Assembly: GCA_963739335.1 (NCBI GenBank)
Contig: CAVUAC010000044.1
Location: forward strand, 1-64,000
Reading direction: 5' to 3'
Length of the DNA: 64,000 nt
Source: UBA9647 sp963739335
GTDB lineage: Bacteria; Bacteroidota; Ignavibacteria; UBA10030
Part shown: piece by piece, positions 1 through 9,925 of the stretch
Position numbering within the stretch: the stretch's first letter is position 1
Layout: every line of letters starts with the position of its first letter
Program-made: the position numbers and the translations under genes
Notes under the pieces: generated by a model
What the model saw: only the letters and a program-made list of their open reading frames with translations
Databases searched by the model: none
Told to the model about the DNA's origin: nothing

Positions 1-258
1 TACTGTTAGCGCTACGAGTACGTATTGCTGTTCCAGCGAAAGCTTCAATGCCTGCATCCCGTCGAATTCAGGCATCATGTAGTCTGACACGATCACGTGA
101 GGTTGAAATTCCCCTAACGCCCTGAGGAACGCATCCTTCGTGTCCACTCTTTGTGAGGTAAATTCAAATCCACTCTTGCGAATTTCCCTCTCCGCCAGTT
201 CTGCGTCAGAAGGGACGTCCTCGACAATCAAAATGCGCAACGGATCTGCGTTTCCCAT
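1..258 (-). CDS. Response regulator receiver domain, 3' end outside the window
   Basis: The 86 visible codons open with ATG at 258 and give a CheY-like receiver: the ILIVEDVPSDAE acidic pocket near residue 10 and the phospho-acceptor context VSDYMMPEFDG near residue 60. The rest of the domain and any output domain lie off the window edge. Its neighbour is another receiver, so this may be a single-domain regulator serving the multi-PAS kinases nearby. The family is certain; the full architecture is unknown. Confidence 0.85.
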   Translation of the reverse strand, partial: MGNADPLRILIVEDVPSDAELAEREIRKSGFEFTSQRVDTKDAFLRALGEFQPHVIVSDYMMPEFDGMQALKLSLEQQYVLVALTV

Positions 259-315
259 AGTTTTCCTTAAGAAATCGCAACTACTCAGCCACAAAGTCAC
301 GAAGGCACAAAGGAT

Positions 316-408
316 TTAGAGAATAATCCTCTTGATGCCTCTTTTAATGAGAGGGACATTGAAATTGATCAGGAAACCAAGACGTTTTTGGGTCAACTTC
401 AAAGGACT
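316..408 (-). pseudogene. C-terminal remnant of a GxxExxY-family protein
   Basis: Read on the minus strand, 408 to 316 gives LKLTQKRLGFLINFNVPLIK and then RGIKRIIL and a stop at 316-318. This matches the conserved end of GxxExxY proteins; compare LSGCKLGYLINFN in the copy near 62.6 kb. There is no start codon or N-terminal half. The flanks carry the degenerate words (cacaaagtcacgaaggcaca; cttcgtgccttcgcgcc) usually seen around such genes. I read this as a decayed copy of a small mobile-looking ORF. Confidence 0.6.
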
Positions 409-543
409 CAGGTACCTGTGCTTCCCACAATTTGTTTTTCACACTTCGTGCCTTCGCGCCTTGCCCGCCCGACAGCCTGACTCTGTCAGGCAGCCGTGGT
501 GGCTGTTCATGTCCTCAAAATCAACTAAGTAGTTAGCAGAAAT

Positions 544-989
544 CTATCTTATCGGCGATTGATTCAGAAGCAACCAATAGTATCCAATCTCCTTGACGGC
601 ATCGACAAACTTGTCGAAATCGACGGGTTTCAAAATGTAGCTGTTTACCCCCAGCTTGTAGCTTTCGACAATGTCTTTTTCTTCTTTCGAAGATGTCAGG
701 ACGATGACAGGAATGATCTTCGTTCTCGGATCGCCTTTGATTGCCCTCAGTACTTCAAGTCCGTCCACTTTGGGAAGCTTCAAATCAAGGAGTATGATCC
801 TTGGAGCGTTTTCAATCTTCCGGTGCGCCGTACTTCCCACGCGCAAACACGAATTCAAGTGCCTCTTCGCCATCGGTGACCACGACAACATGGTTGGCAA
901 GGTTGTGTTTCTTCAGGGGTCTGAGAGCCAATTCAGCGTCATTTGGATTGTCTTCAACGAGCAGAATTTCGACTGCGTTGTGTGTTCAT
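544..989 (-). pseudogene. Single-domain response regulator (Rcp1-like) with two frameshifts
   Basis: Three reading frames each carry one part of a receiver. An ATG at 987-989 has AAAAGGAAC upstream. The next frame gives EILLVEDNPNDAELALRPLK and ends at a TGA at 812-814. The last frame gives IILLDLKLPKVDGLEVLRAI (phospho-acceptor Asp), then VLTSS and LKPVD, and stops at 544. Joined, these make an intact Rcp1/CheY-like receiver of about 148 residues of the type that partners phytochrome or PAS kinases. Either two indels have killed the gene or the assembly has errors here. The following gene is a PAS histidine kinase. Confidence 0.75.
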
Positions 990-1533
990 GTGTTAGTTCC
1001 TTTTGGATAATAAGGCAATAGGCATGAGGCAATAGTCAATAGGGGGCATGATGCATCACTTGATATTGATATGAGCGACGCGAGCATTTTGCTGATCTCT
1101 GCTTGTGCGAGATAGACCCCTCCGCCACAAATACGGCGGACAGGTAAATCCAGAGTTCTTGCTTCTGTCTTTTGTCCCCTTTTTCCAAGGGGGACGCGGT
1201 CTGCCCGATCCGACCTTGAGTCAGATCGAGGTCTCGTCTTGACGAAGTCAAGACGGATTTCCTAAGACCGCAGGGGGTTGCTCTACCTCCCCCGATCCCA
1301 AAAAGCGGGATCGACCCCTCCTACGTCATAGGAGGGGAAAGTTCATTCATTGTAGCTCCTGAACTCGGGTCTTCGGGAGCTGAGCTCCCTCAGAGCCTTG
1401 AACAAAGTGATTTGTCGTGAGTGACTAGTGTTAAGTGGGCAAAAGAACAATGGAGATTCATGACTGTCCACTCATCACTGACCACGCATTACCATGCCGC
1501 CATCACTCTCCACTCACCACTCGCAACTGACTA
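990..1533. repeat. Intergenic array of distinct short palindromes
   Basis: I see no gene here. Three consecutive hairpins stand out: CGTCTTGAC-GAA-GTCAAGACG at 1235-1255, CGATCCC/GGGATCG at 1293-1313, and CCCCTCCTA-CGTCA-TAGGAGGGG at 1315-1337. Around 1350-1395 lies a degenerate copy of the window-wide repeat containing agctcctgaac. The stems are unrelated in sequence, which is unusual for a simple repeat family. Confidence 0.6.
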
Positions 1534-4403
1534 CTACACATTTGCTATTTCCTGTTTCCTGGTTGGTAACGTAAAATAGAACGTCGCTCCTTCGCCAACC
1601 TTCCCTTCAGCCCAGACCCGTCCGCCATGACGGTGAATGATGCGCTGGACGATGGCAAGCCCCACCCCGGTCCCTTCGAATTCCTCGGCTTTGTGCAAAC
1701 GCTGGAACACGCCAAACAGCTTATGAGTGTATTTGGGATCGAAGCCAACACCTGAGTCTTTGATGAAGTATGTACAGATGCCATTTTCCCTCCCCCCCCG
1801 ATTTCGATCTTGCACACATCCTTGGACGCCGAAAATTTGATCGCATTGGAAATCAAATTCGTCCACACTTGCCTCATAAGAGTCGGGTCGCCATATGCAT
1901 CAGGAAGAGGGGCGACCGAGAAAGAAAACCGCTCCTGAACTTCAGGCGAAGCGATTTCGTGATAGATGGAATTGACATGCTCCGTCATATCGACGCGCGA
2001 GAACTTCATCTCGTTTCTGCTCACGCGTGAGAGATCGAGCAGATCGGTGATGAGTTCGTCCATTTTCTGCGTGTTTGCACAGATGACGTTCAAGAGCCTG
2101 TTGCCTTCGGCATCAAGTCTCTTCGCATATTCTTCCAAGACAATTCGGGAAAAGCCGTCAATTGCCCGCAGCGGCGCACGCAAATCGTGAGAAACAGAAT
2201 AGGAAAATGCTTCGAGTTCTTTATTGGCGGCTTCGAGTTGGGCAGTGCGGTCGATGACGCGCTGCTCCAGTTCGGCGTTGAGCTGACGGATTTCCTCTTC
2301 CGAGCGCTTGCGCCCGGTGATATCTCGGGAGATGCCGAACGTGCCGATGATTTTCCCTTCCTTGTCCCGGAGAGGCATCTTGGTCGTCAAAACCCACGTA
2401 TCGGGACGATCAGGCCACGTCTCCTTTTCTTCCTTGCTCAAAGGTCGCCCTGTGCGAATGATCTCCTGTTCATCCTCGTAGGCCGGCCGGGCGTGATCCT
2501 CCGTGAAAAAGTCAAAGTCTGTCTTACCCACTGCTTGCGAGGGATCGCTCAGGCCAAATATCTCAGCCTGAGCCCTGGAGATTCTCATGAAGCGGCTTTC
2601 GGTATCTTTGAAGTAGATATGGTCGGGGACATTCTGCAGTAAGGCGTTTAGCAGATACTCTTCCCAGGCCAACGCTTCCTCAGCCTGTTTGCGCGCGGTG
2701 ATATCGCGGCTGATGCCCACGAGTCCGATGATCTTGCCTTCCGGGTCACGCAACGGCACTTTGTTCACCAGAAGCCAACATGTCTGACCATCTGTAAGAG
2801 GCCTTAGCTCTTCGCGGTTGTCCAACGATTGTCCGGATTGGATGACATCTTGATCGTCGGCCATGGAGCGAGCCGCGAGCTCTGGCGGCCGAAAGTCATA
2901 GTCGGTCTTGCCCGTCACCTCTTCCTGACGCTGAGCGCCCAGGGCGCGTATGTGCGCGATGTTGTTCAGCATGAACCGACCTTCGATGTCTTTGACATAG
3001 ATGCGGTCCGGCAAAGTGTTCATCATCGTGTTCAGCAGATTGCACTCGGCTGCTAGCGCCTCCTCCGCCTGTTTGCGCTCGGTGATGTCGGTATCAGCTC
3101 CGCGATAGCCCAAGAGCTCGCCTCGCTGATCAAGCATCGGAACACCGCTTGTCTCCAAAATGACCGTGCTCCCGTTCTTATGGAGGCTTGGATTGATCAA
3201 GTTCTTGATGATGTCTCTTCTGGCAAACGCTGCAAAGGCCGCTTGTCGCAACTCCTCCCGAACATCGGCCGTGAACAGATCGTAGAAATGCTTCTTCCCG
3301 ACAATCTCTTCCGGGTGATAGCCCAGGATGTTTTCAACAGTAGCGCTTGAATAGGTGTACAGACCATGAGCGTCAGTTTCCCAGATCCACTCTTCCGCAC
3401 TTTCAGCAACCTGCTTGAATCGTTCTTCGCTCTTGCGAAGCGCTTCCTCCGCACGCTTGCGTTCGGTGATATCGCGATCGATACCAATCGAGTATGATTT
3501 ACCTTGCCACGTGATCGGCACGCCTACATATTCAATGATATTGTCCTTTCCATCCGGTCGAATCCACGAGAACAACCCCCGATATGCAGATCGCGTGGCA
3601 AGGGATTCCAGGCGAACGCTATTTGCCATGTCTTGAAGCGTTCTCTGAAGTCCGAGCGTGTTTCCGAGCTGCAGTAATTCCTCGCGGCTTCTGCCTGCGA
3701 GAGTCGCGTAGCGGTTGTTACACTCGATGAGCTTCCTCTTGAGGGGATCAGGATCTTCATCGTAAATACTTATGCCATCAAACACATTCTCAAATACCAT
3801 GCGAAATCTCTGTTCCGACTCCCGAATCTCTTCCTCCGCGCGCTTGCGCTCGGTGATGTCGCTCACTGCAGTACGGACCACGGGAGCCCCGCCGCTCACC
3901 TCCGCCCGGACACTATCAAGCCGGACATGAAACGTGGCGCCATCCTCACGCTTGAGCGCCAGATCGCAATTTTGCTTCTCCTCCGACTGGTACACGCTCA
4001 CGAGATGGCGTTCCCACCGCTCAAGGTCCTCGGGCGCAACAAAATGCCCAAACCCGCGGTTGAGCACTTCTCGCCGCTCACCGCCCAGAAGCGCTGCGCC
4101 GGTGAGGTTCACCTCGGTGATCCGGCCCCCGCGGGTGAAGGTAAAGTATCCAACGGGGGCAAAATCATAGAGGTCTACGTAGCTGTCCCTAGATTCTTCC
4201 AGAGCGCACTTAGCTTTTCTGAGTTCCTCGTTCTGCATCTCGAGCTCGATCTGATGCACCCGGAGTTCGTGGACGAGTTCCTCAAGGGTTTTCTCTTTCA
4301 TCTCCGAAGCTGCGGCAGGGGTTCGGGCGAGTTCCTCCTCTGCGGCAACCCTCAGTTGACCGTCGCAATATCCCTTCCCTACTGGCATTTTTTGTTTTCG
4401 CAT
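1534..4403 (-). CDS. Five-PAS sensor histidine kinase with a frameshift in the ATPase domain
   Basis: The protein has an N-terminal coiled coil, five PAS/PAC units joined by DITERK-type linkers, a HisKA domain with SVSHDLRAPLRAIDGF (phospho-accepting His near residue 735) and a HATPase_c domain. The kinase frame is broken at a run of eight C at 1792-1799. The original frame runs on to a stop at 1545 with a nonsense tail. The alternative frame continues correctly with IKDSGVGFDPKY, GVFQRLH, GTGVGLAIV and a stop at 1534. No membrane segment is visible, so it is probably cytoplasmic. It starts 29 nt after the CheB-CheR gene and is probably co-transcribed with it. Confidence 0.85.
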
Positions 4404-4432
4404 GGGTTTCTCTCCTTTCCCCGGCTGGCTGT

Positions 4433-7400
4433 CTATTCATGCCCGTCCGGCTCGCCCGCTGGTCGGACGGGCAGGCAGGCGAGCAACCGGCGGTCGGTAA
4501 CGTCTTCCATCGCCAAGAGGATTAACTGCGTCTCGCCGGTTTTTCCGGAGATGCGCCGGGCATTCAGCAGCATCTCCCTGCGCCCGATGTCTCCAAAGGT
4601 GTGCTCCATCTCGAAATCATCAAAACTTGTGTTCTGAGGCAAGATCGTCTCCAGCAACTCCCGTAACCGGGGAATGTCCCACTGGCGGTCGCTCAGGCTG
4701 TAGAGATGGCAGCCGACGGCATCTTCAGGTGTGACGTGAAAGTATCGGTAAAAAGAGCGACTGGCGGAGACAACCTTCAAATCGCCATCCAGGACGATCA
4801 TGGGCTCCCTGACCGTATCTACAATACTTTCAGCATACTCGCGCGCTTCTTCACCAACCTTCTCGGCATTTTTCAATCCGGTGATGTCGGCGAAGGTTAG
4901 CACTACTCCTTCGATGACATTGTCAAGCGTCCGATAGGGCACAATCCGGACAAGGCACCACTCATTGCGGGTCTTCTGAACCTGCTTTTCCCGGGGAACG
5001 AGCGAATCGAGCACTGCCCGTGCCTCGGCAATCAAGTCCTCTCCCTCTATATTTGACTTGATGTCGCTCAGAGGGCGGCCGGTGTCTGTGGCAGCCAGGC
5101 GAAACACCGTGGCGGCATCGTCGTTGAACCATTTGATGGCGAGATTTTCATCGAGAAAAATCGTTCCGATGTTCGTGTTATCGAAGAGGTTCTTCATGTC
5201 GTTCTGCATCTCCGCGAGTTGCTCGATTTTCGCCTGCAATTCCGCATTGACCGTCACGAATTCTTCATTGAGCGATTGGAGTTCCTCCTTTGAGGTTTCG
5301 AGTTGTTCGTTGGTGGACTGAAGCTCTTCGTTGGTGGACTGAAGCTCTTCGTTGGTGGACTTGAGTTCTTCATTGGCGGCTTGCAGTTGCTCGATGGTGG
5401 CCTGAAGATTTTCTTTCGTGTACATGAGTTCCTGTTTGAGCTCTTCCGCTCGCTCCGACGAGCCCAACCTGGCAGGCCGTTTCGCCCGGGTCGTTTTCCC
5501 CTGTGGCTGCGGCTCCGCCTCCTGGAAGGATACAATCAATAACCCCGGGATTGCCTCCGGCTCCGTGAGCGGGTTTACGGTGAGGTTCACGCCCCGGATA
5601 CCGCCATCTGTTTTTACCGGCAGATCCTTGCAGACCACTTGCGTTTTTTTCGTAGCAGCGTTGTGGATGGCGGTTCGCAGTTCCAACTGCAGTCCCTCGG
5701 GCGACATTTCCACGATATTGAGACTCGCTTGCCCTGGCGCCGGCCGCAGGTATTTGCCGGTGTCGCCGTGCACGTAGAGAATATTTCCTTTTTCGTCCGT
5801 GACCACCGATGGAGGCGCATAGGACTCGAGCAGCACCCTTTTGGCGAGTTCAGCAAAGTTGGTCTCTTCTGCCTTGTTCGCCGCCTTGTCCAGTCCCCTC
5901 TCGATTCGGTTACCGATCCAGGGGAAACCTCCCGCCATCAATGTGTGGGTCGAAGCGATGGGTTTCTTTGCCTCAAAGAACTTGCACTTTTTGTTGATTG
6001 GCTTGAAGAGGTCAGTGAAACTTCCGACACTTTCCGAGGGGCTGAGAAACAGCACCCCGCCTGTTTTCAAGGCGTAATGAAAAGTCGGGATCAGCCGGCT
6101 CTGGAGTTCCGGTCCAAGGTAGATGAGGAGGTTCCGGCAAGAGACCAGGTCCAATTTCGTGAAAGGCGGATCCTTGATCACATTCTGGGTGGCATAGACG
6201 ACCATTTCCCGGATATCTTTCTTGACCCGGTAGCCGGTCCCCTCCCTGACAAAAAATCGTCTCAGTCTCTCCGGGGAGACATCTGTGACGATATTGGGCG
6301 GGTAGACGCCGGAACGGGCTGTCGCGACCGCATCCTCGTCAATGTCCGTACCGTAGATCTGGACTTTGAACTCTTGCCTGGCAGCATCCATGTGCTCCCT
6401 GAAGATGATGGCAACGGAGTATGCCTCTTCCCCGGTCGCGCACCCCGGCACCCAGATTCTGAAGATGTAATCCTCCGGCTTACGCTCGAACAGTTGCGGC
6501 AGGATATCTTTCTTGAGCACGTCAAACGCTTCCGCGTCTCTGAAAAAACTGGTGACGTTAATGAGGAGTTCCTTGAAGAGGAGTTGCACCTCCTCGGGAT
6601 GCTCCTGGAGGTAACGCGCATAGATATCCGCATCTTCGATGCTGTGGACGGCCATCCGTCGTTCGATGCGGCGGCAAATCGTGCTCTGCTTGTATAAGGT
6701 AAAGTCATGGCCCGTCTTGGAGCGGAGGAGCAGCATGATTTTGCTGAGTGCGCTCGTCGCGGCAGGAACAGCAGAGGCCGGTTTTTTCTTTTGTTCGAAG
6801 AGAGTTTTCACATAGGTCAGCAACTGTTCCGGCATCTTCTCCACCGGCAACACATACGTGGCAAGACCGCTCTGGACTGCGTTGGTGGGCATGCCATCAT
6901 ATTTTGCCGTGGAGGGAACCTGCACAAAGGAGACTCCCCCGGCGCCAAGAATTGCCCGTAGCCCGAGCGTGCCATCGGTTCCAGTTCCGGAGAGAATCAC
7001 GCCGATCGCCTTTTCCCCTTGCTCCTCTGCCAGGGAGCGCAAGAAGGAATCGATCGGCATCCTCTGCCCGCGGGAACCTTCAGGGACACTGAGGTGTAGG
7101 ACCCCGTGAAAGATTGCCATGTCCCGGTTCGGCGGGATCACATGGACGCGGTTCGGCGCCACTGCCATCCGGTCCTGTACCTCGACAACGGGCATCGCCG
7201 TGATGCGCTGCAGGATCTCGGTCAACATGCTCGCATGACCAGGATCGAGGTGGGACACCAATACGAAAGCCATCCCGCTGTCGGGCGGCACATGACGAAA
7301 GAATTGCTCAAAAGCCTCGAGCCCCCCCGCAGAAGCGCCCAACCCGATGATGGGGAAGCTGCTATATTGCGTTCCTCTCGCTTCTGAGACATTTGAGACA

Positions 7401-7468
7401 ACGGATTTTTTCGATTGCCTTTGATTACCCTTTTTGGTTTTCATGATGTTTTCTTGATTGTCCGTCAT
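4433..7468 (-). CDS. CheB-CheR-PAS fusion protein
   Basis: Domain order: CheB methylesterase (about residues 38-225), with Ser in GLGASAGG, His in SHLDPGH and Asp in GTGTDGTLG all present; CheR N-terminal and SAM-binding methyltransferase (about 245-510, VPGCATGEEAYS); a long coiled coil rich in NEELQSTNEE (about 660-765); then two PAS domains. Many relatives continue into a histidine kinase. Here the reading ends in CLPVRPAGEPDGHE, encoded by a palindromic GC-rich repeat at about 4440-4485, and the next gene is a separate kinase. A start at the second ATG (7442-7444, MKTKKG) would match the paralogue near 10.6 kb better. The likely role is methyl-based or PAS-linked signalling rather than classical chemotaxis, since no receptor gene is present. 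Confidence 0.9.
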   Translation of the reverse strand: MTDNQENIMKTKKGNQRQSKKSVVSNVSEARGTQYSSFPIIGLGASAGGLEAFEQFFRHVPPDSGMAFVLVSHLDPGHASMLTEILQRITAMPVVEVQDRMAVAPNRVHVIPPNRDMAIFHGVLHLSVPEGSRGQRMPIDSFLRSLAEEQGEKAIGVILSGTGTDGTLGLRAILGAGGVSFVQVPSTAKYDGMPTNAVQSGLATYVLPVEKMPEQLLTYVKTLFEQKKKPASAVPAATSALSKIMLLLRSKTGHDFTLYKQSTICRRIERRMAVHSIEDADIYARYLQEHPEEVQLLFKELLINVTSFFRDAEAFDVLKKDILPQLFERKPEDYIFRIWVPGCATGEEAYSVAIIFREHMDAARQEFKVQIYGTDIDEDAVATARSGVYPPNIVTDVSPERLRRFFVREGTGYRVKKDIREMVVYATQNVIKDPPFTKLDLVSCRNLLIYLGPELQSRLIPTFHYALKTGGVLFLSPSESVGSFTDLFKPINKKCKFFEAKKPIASTHTLMAGGFPWIGNRIERGLDKAANKAEETNFAELAKRVLLESYAPPSVVTDEKGNILYVHGDTGKYLRPAPGQASLNIVEMSPEGLQLELRTAIHNAATKKTQVVCKDLPVKTDGGIRGVNLTVNPLTEPEAIPGLLIVSFQEAEPQPQGKTTRAKRPARLGSSERAEELKQELMYTKENLQATIEQLQAANEELKSTNEELQSTNEELQSTNEQLETSKEELQSLNEEFVTVNAELQAKIEQLAEMQNDMKNLFDNTNIGTIFLDENLAIKWFNDDAATVFRLAATDTGRPLSDIKSNIEGEDLIAEARAVLDSLVPREKQVQKTRNEWCLVRIVPYRTLDNVIEGVVLTFADITGLKNAEKVGEEAREYAESIVDTVREPMIVLDGDLKVVSASRSFYRYFHVTPEDAVGCHLYSLSDRQWDIPRLRELLETILPQNTSFDDFEMEHTFGDIGRREMLLNARRISGKTGETQLILLAMEDVTDRRLLACLPVRPAGEPDGHE

Positions 7469-7507
7469 GGTGCTCGTAGGTTTGTCATCCTTACGTCCCG
7501 ATGGACG

Positions 7508-7568
7508 TTGAGTTCAGGAGCCCCCGCTAGACAACAGCGGGGCAGGGGAGCTCCTGAACAGCTTGGGC
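7508..7568. repeat. Dispersed 3'-end palindromic repeat (copy 1)
   Basis: The sequence has the form ttcaggagc - cccgctagacaacagcgggg - gagctcctgaacagcttggg: outer arms ttcaggagc/gctcctgaa with an inner hairpin. Close copies occur at 46073-46125, 9924-9955, 35705-35895 and 37900-38105. It lies between the CheB-CheR gene and the membrane PAS gene. Confidence 0.7.
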
Positions 7569-7606
7569 TCACCTTTCCCCCCTCTCCCGATCTTCATTTC
7601 TTCGCC

Positions 7607-9910
7607 TCACCCGTTCTCCCCCTCTCTTGTTCCCCTCACTGCCGCTCCCTCTTCATCGGCTTCACCCGGCGAAGTCTTCGCGGCATCCGACGGGAAGTAT
7701 AGCTTTGTACAATCCGGACACAGCCCATGCGTCAGCATTGCGTGCGTGTGATCCCCCAGATACTTCTCCAGCTGGGTCCAATACCCCTTATCGTCGCGTA
7801 TCTTCTTGCAGGATGCGCAGATCGGCACCAGGCCACCCAGGGTCTGAACGTGTTCCAGTGCAGTTTGCAGCTCTTTTACCAACTCTTCGCGTTCTTCCTC
7901 CGCCCGCTTGCGCTCGGTGATGTCGAAGACCGTGCCCAGAACAGCTGGCCGGCCCTGCCAGCTAATCTTTCCGGCGGTAAAGTCTATCCAGCGCACTTCG
8001 CCGTCCTTGCGCATCATTTTGACTTCGTACCGCGCTGGCTTCGGCTCGTCGCGCTGGCGCGCCAGCCCGCGTTCGCGGACAAGTTCCCGGTAATCAGGAT
8101 GGATCAAGTCCCAGAAACGCAGGGCGAGAAATTCCTCTGCTGTGTAGCCGGAGAGCATTCCAGCGGCGCGGTTGACATAGACAATACGCACGTCCCGATA
8201 GATGAAGATGCCGGTGGAGGTGGTATCAGCGAGCGTGCGGAACCATTCCTCACTCTCCCGCAGCGCCTCTTCCGCTCGCTTGCGCTCGGTGATATCGCGC
8301 ATACTGCCAATGATTTTTTCAGGTCGCCCTTCGGCATCTAATTTGACTTTTAAAAGCAAGGAACATATGAGAATCGAACCATCTCGGTTCTTGAATTGAA
8401 CCTCGAAATCAGTAATACAACCTGCTTTCTGCATTTCTACCAGCATAGTAAGGCGGTCGTCAGGATTATTGTAGAAATCATACATCGATCGCCCTATCAA
8501 ATCTGCCCGATGATATTGTCCTTTCGAAACGAACTGGATGGAAGGACTGATTTCGAGTATTGTGCCATTGAACAAAGTTTCAAAATACACATCCTGCACG
8601 TTTTCAAAAATTGAACGATACTTTTCTTCACTCTTTTTCAGTTCCTCTTCCATCCGCTTGCGCTCGGTGATATCACGTGACACCGCAAGAAATCCCACAA
8701 CCTCGTCATTTTTGAATATCAACCCCACGTGCTGGCCAATCCACAACTCGCGACCATCCTTCGTCAGAATTGGCGCCTCGTTGTATACTGACGGCGTTTT
8801 CTTCAGTAATTGCACGATGAATATCCGCTCCGCTCGCCTCCGAAAGTCCGGGCGGACGAACTCCAGATAGCGTCGTCCAACGACCTCATTCGGCAAGTAT
8901 CCGAGCATACACGATGCTGCTGGATTGATGGACGTTACATATCCTTGGGCGTCGATGTTGTAGATCAGGTCGGAAGCGTGCTCGACCATAAGCCTGTAGT
9001 GCGCTTCAGTTTGACGAAGCGCCTCCGCCGCGCTCTTGCGCTCTGCGTCCATCTGGTTGAGAGATCGAGCAATCCTCCACACCAGAGCCACAGCAATGGC
9101 GATGTATGCAGTCGCAAAGATCACGTCACTGAACTGGCCGCCATACCATCCCCAGGTCTCTCCACCAACAATAAGCCAACCCAGCGCCAGGGGAACAACG
9201 ACAGCAGCCAGCATCAGACGGCGCGCCATGAAGCCGCCGGAGCTCTGGCTCGTTACCACAATCATGATACCAACGTCAGGCTCTAGGCAGAGGACCCCAA
9301 CACTCAAGAAAAGGCATGTGCCTGCCGTATGGAGTGCCATTCGTGTGTAGATGGCGTACCCAGAGAATTCTGAGAGACCGTAAACGTAAGCGAGGAGGCC
9401 GAGCAAGCCAAGCAAGCCGACGACGAGAGCGGCGATTTGAGCCAACGCCTCGCCCCACCGGTTTCTCCCCTTGATTGTCACGAGCGCTAGCCCAACCAAA
9501 CAGAAACTGATCGCAGTATTGAGTGCCATTCGCCCCGGAGAGTAGGTGCCGATCGCTCGATGCGGCTCATTGAACAAGAGTTGGTCGATGCCGGCATCCC
9601 AAGCGAACGCATACTCAGCAACTGTGAGCAACCCAACCAGAAAGACAAGGGAAGCTAGGAATCTAGCTGTCCTTCTCCAATTGCCTGCTCCCGGCACAGA
9701 GTGAAGCAGCAAAGCAATTCCGGCCAGCACGAAGTTGGACGCTGCGTTCGCTTTCATGGAGAGCATGTCGGGGGACAAGCTCTTCAACAATGGAACATCA
9801 AGTATCCAGCCAACGATAACGCTTGATCCGACCGCGATTGCAGTTGCACCGGCGAGACGCGGAAGTGCGTTGGTCAACAAAATAAGGCGAGTATGGGAAT
9901 TATGGTCCAT
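7607..9910 (-). CDS. Membrane PAS sensor with a Cys-rich C-terminal domain and no kinase
   Basis: The first 270 residues or so hold about seven to eight hydrophobic segments (for example GATAIAVGSSVIVGWIL and QIAALVVGLLGLLGLLAYVY), so the protein is anchored in the inner membrane. Three PAS/PAC units follow, each ending in DITERKR. A short coiled coil then leads to LVPICASCKKIRDDKGYW and HGLCPDCTKLYFP, two CxxC pairs that could bind zinc. There is no HisKA, HATPase, GGDEF or HTH domain. Similar C-termini are common on PAS/GAF proteins, but I know of no established function. Output presumably passes through protein contacts with neighbouring kinases or receivers. Confidence 0.85.
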   Translation of the reverse strand: MDHNSHTRLILLTNALPRLAGATAIAVGSSVIVGWILDVPLLKSLSPDMLSMKANAASNFVLAGIALLLHSVPGAGNWRRTARFLASLVFLVGLLTVAEYAFAWDAGIDQLLFNEPHRAIGTYSPGRMALNTAISFCLVGLALVTIKGRNRWGEALAQIAALVVGLLGLLGLLAYVYGLSEFSGYAIYTRMALHTAGTCLFLSVGVLCLEPDVGIMIVVTSQSSGGFMARRLMLAAVVVPLALGWLIVGGETWGWYGGQFSDVIFATAYIAIAVALVWRIARSLNQMDAERKSAAEALRQTEAHYRLMVEHASDLIYNIDAQGYVTSINPAASCMLGYLPNEVVGRRYLEFVRPDFRRRAERIFIVQLLKKTPSVYNEAPILTKDGRELWIGQHVGLIFKNDEVVGFLAVSRDITERKRMEEELKKSEEKYRSIFENVQDVYFETLFNGTILEISPSIQFVSKGQYHRADLIGRSMYDFYNNPDDRLTMLVEMQKAGCITDFEVQFKNRDGSILICSLLLKVKLDAEGRPEKIIGSMRDITERKRAEEALRESEEWFRTLADTTSTGIFIYRDVRIVYVNRAAGMLSGYTAEEFLALRFWDLIHPDYRELVRERGLARQRDEPKPARYEVKMMRKDGEVRWIDFTAGKISWQGRPAVLGTVFDITERKRAEEEREELVKELQTALEHVQTLGGLVPICASCKKIRDDKGYWTQLEKYLGDHTHAMLTHGLCPDCTKLYFPSDAAKTSPGEADEEGAAVRGTREGENG

Positions 9911-9925
9911 TGAATGCCAATCAGT

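Noticed and set aside
5254..5535. Overlapping frames across the coiled coil of the CheB-CheR fusion
   Set aside because: They arise from the repetitive NEELQSTNEE codons read in other frames.
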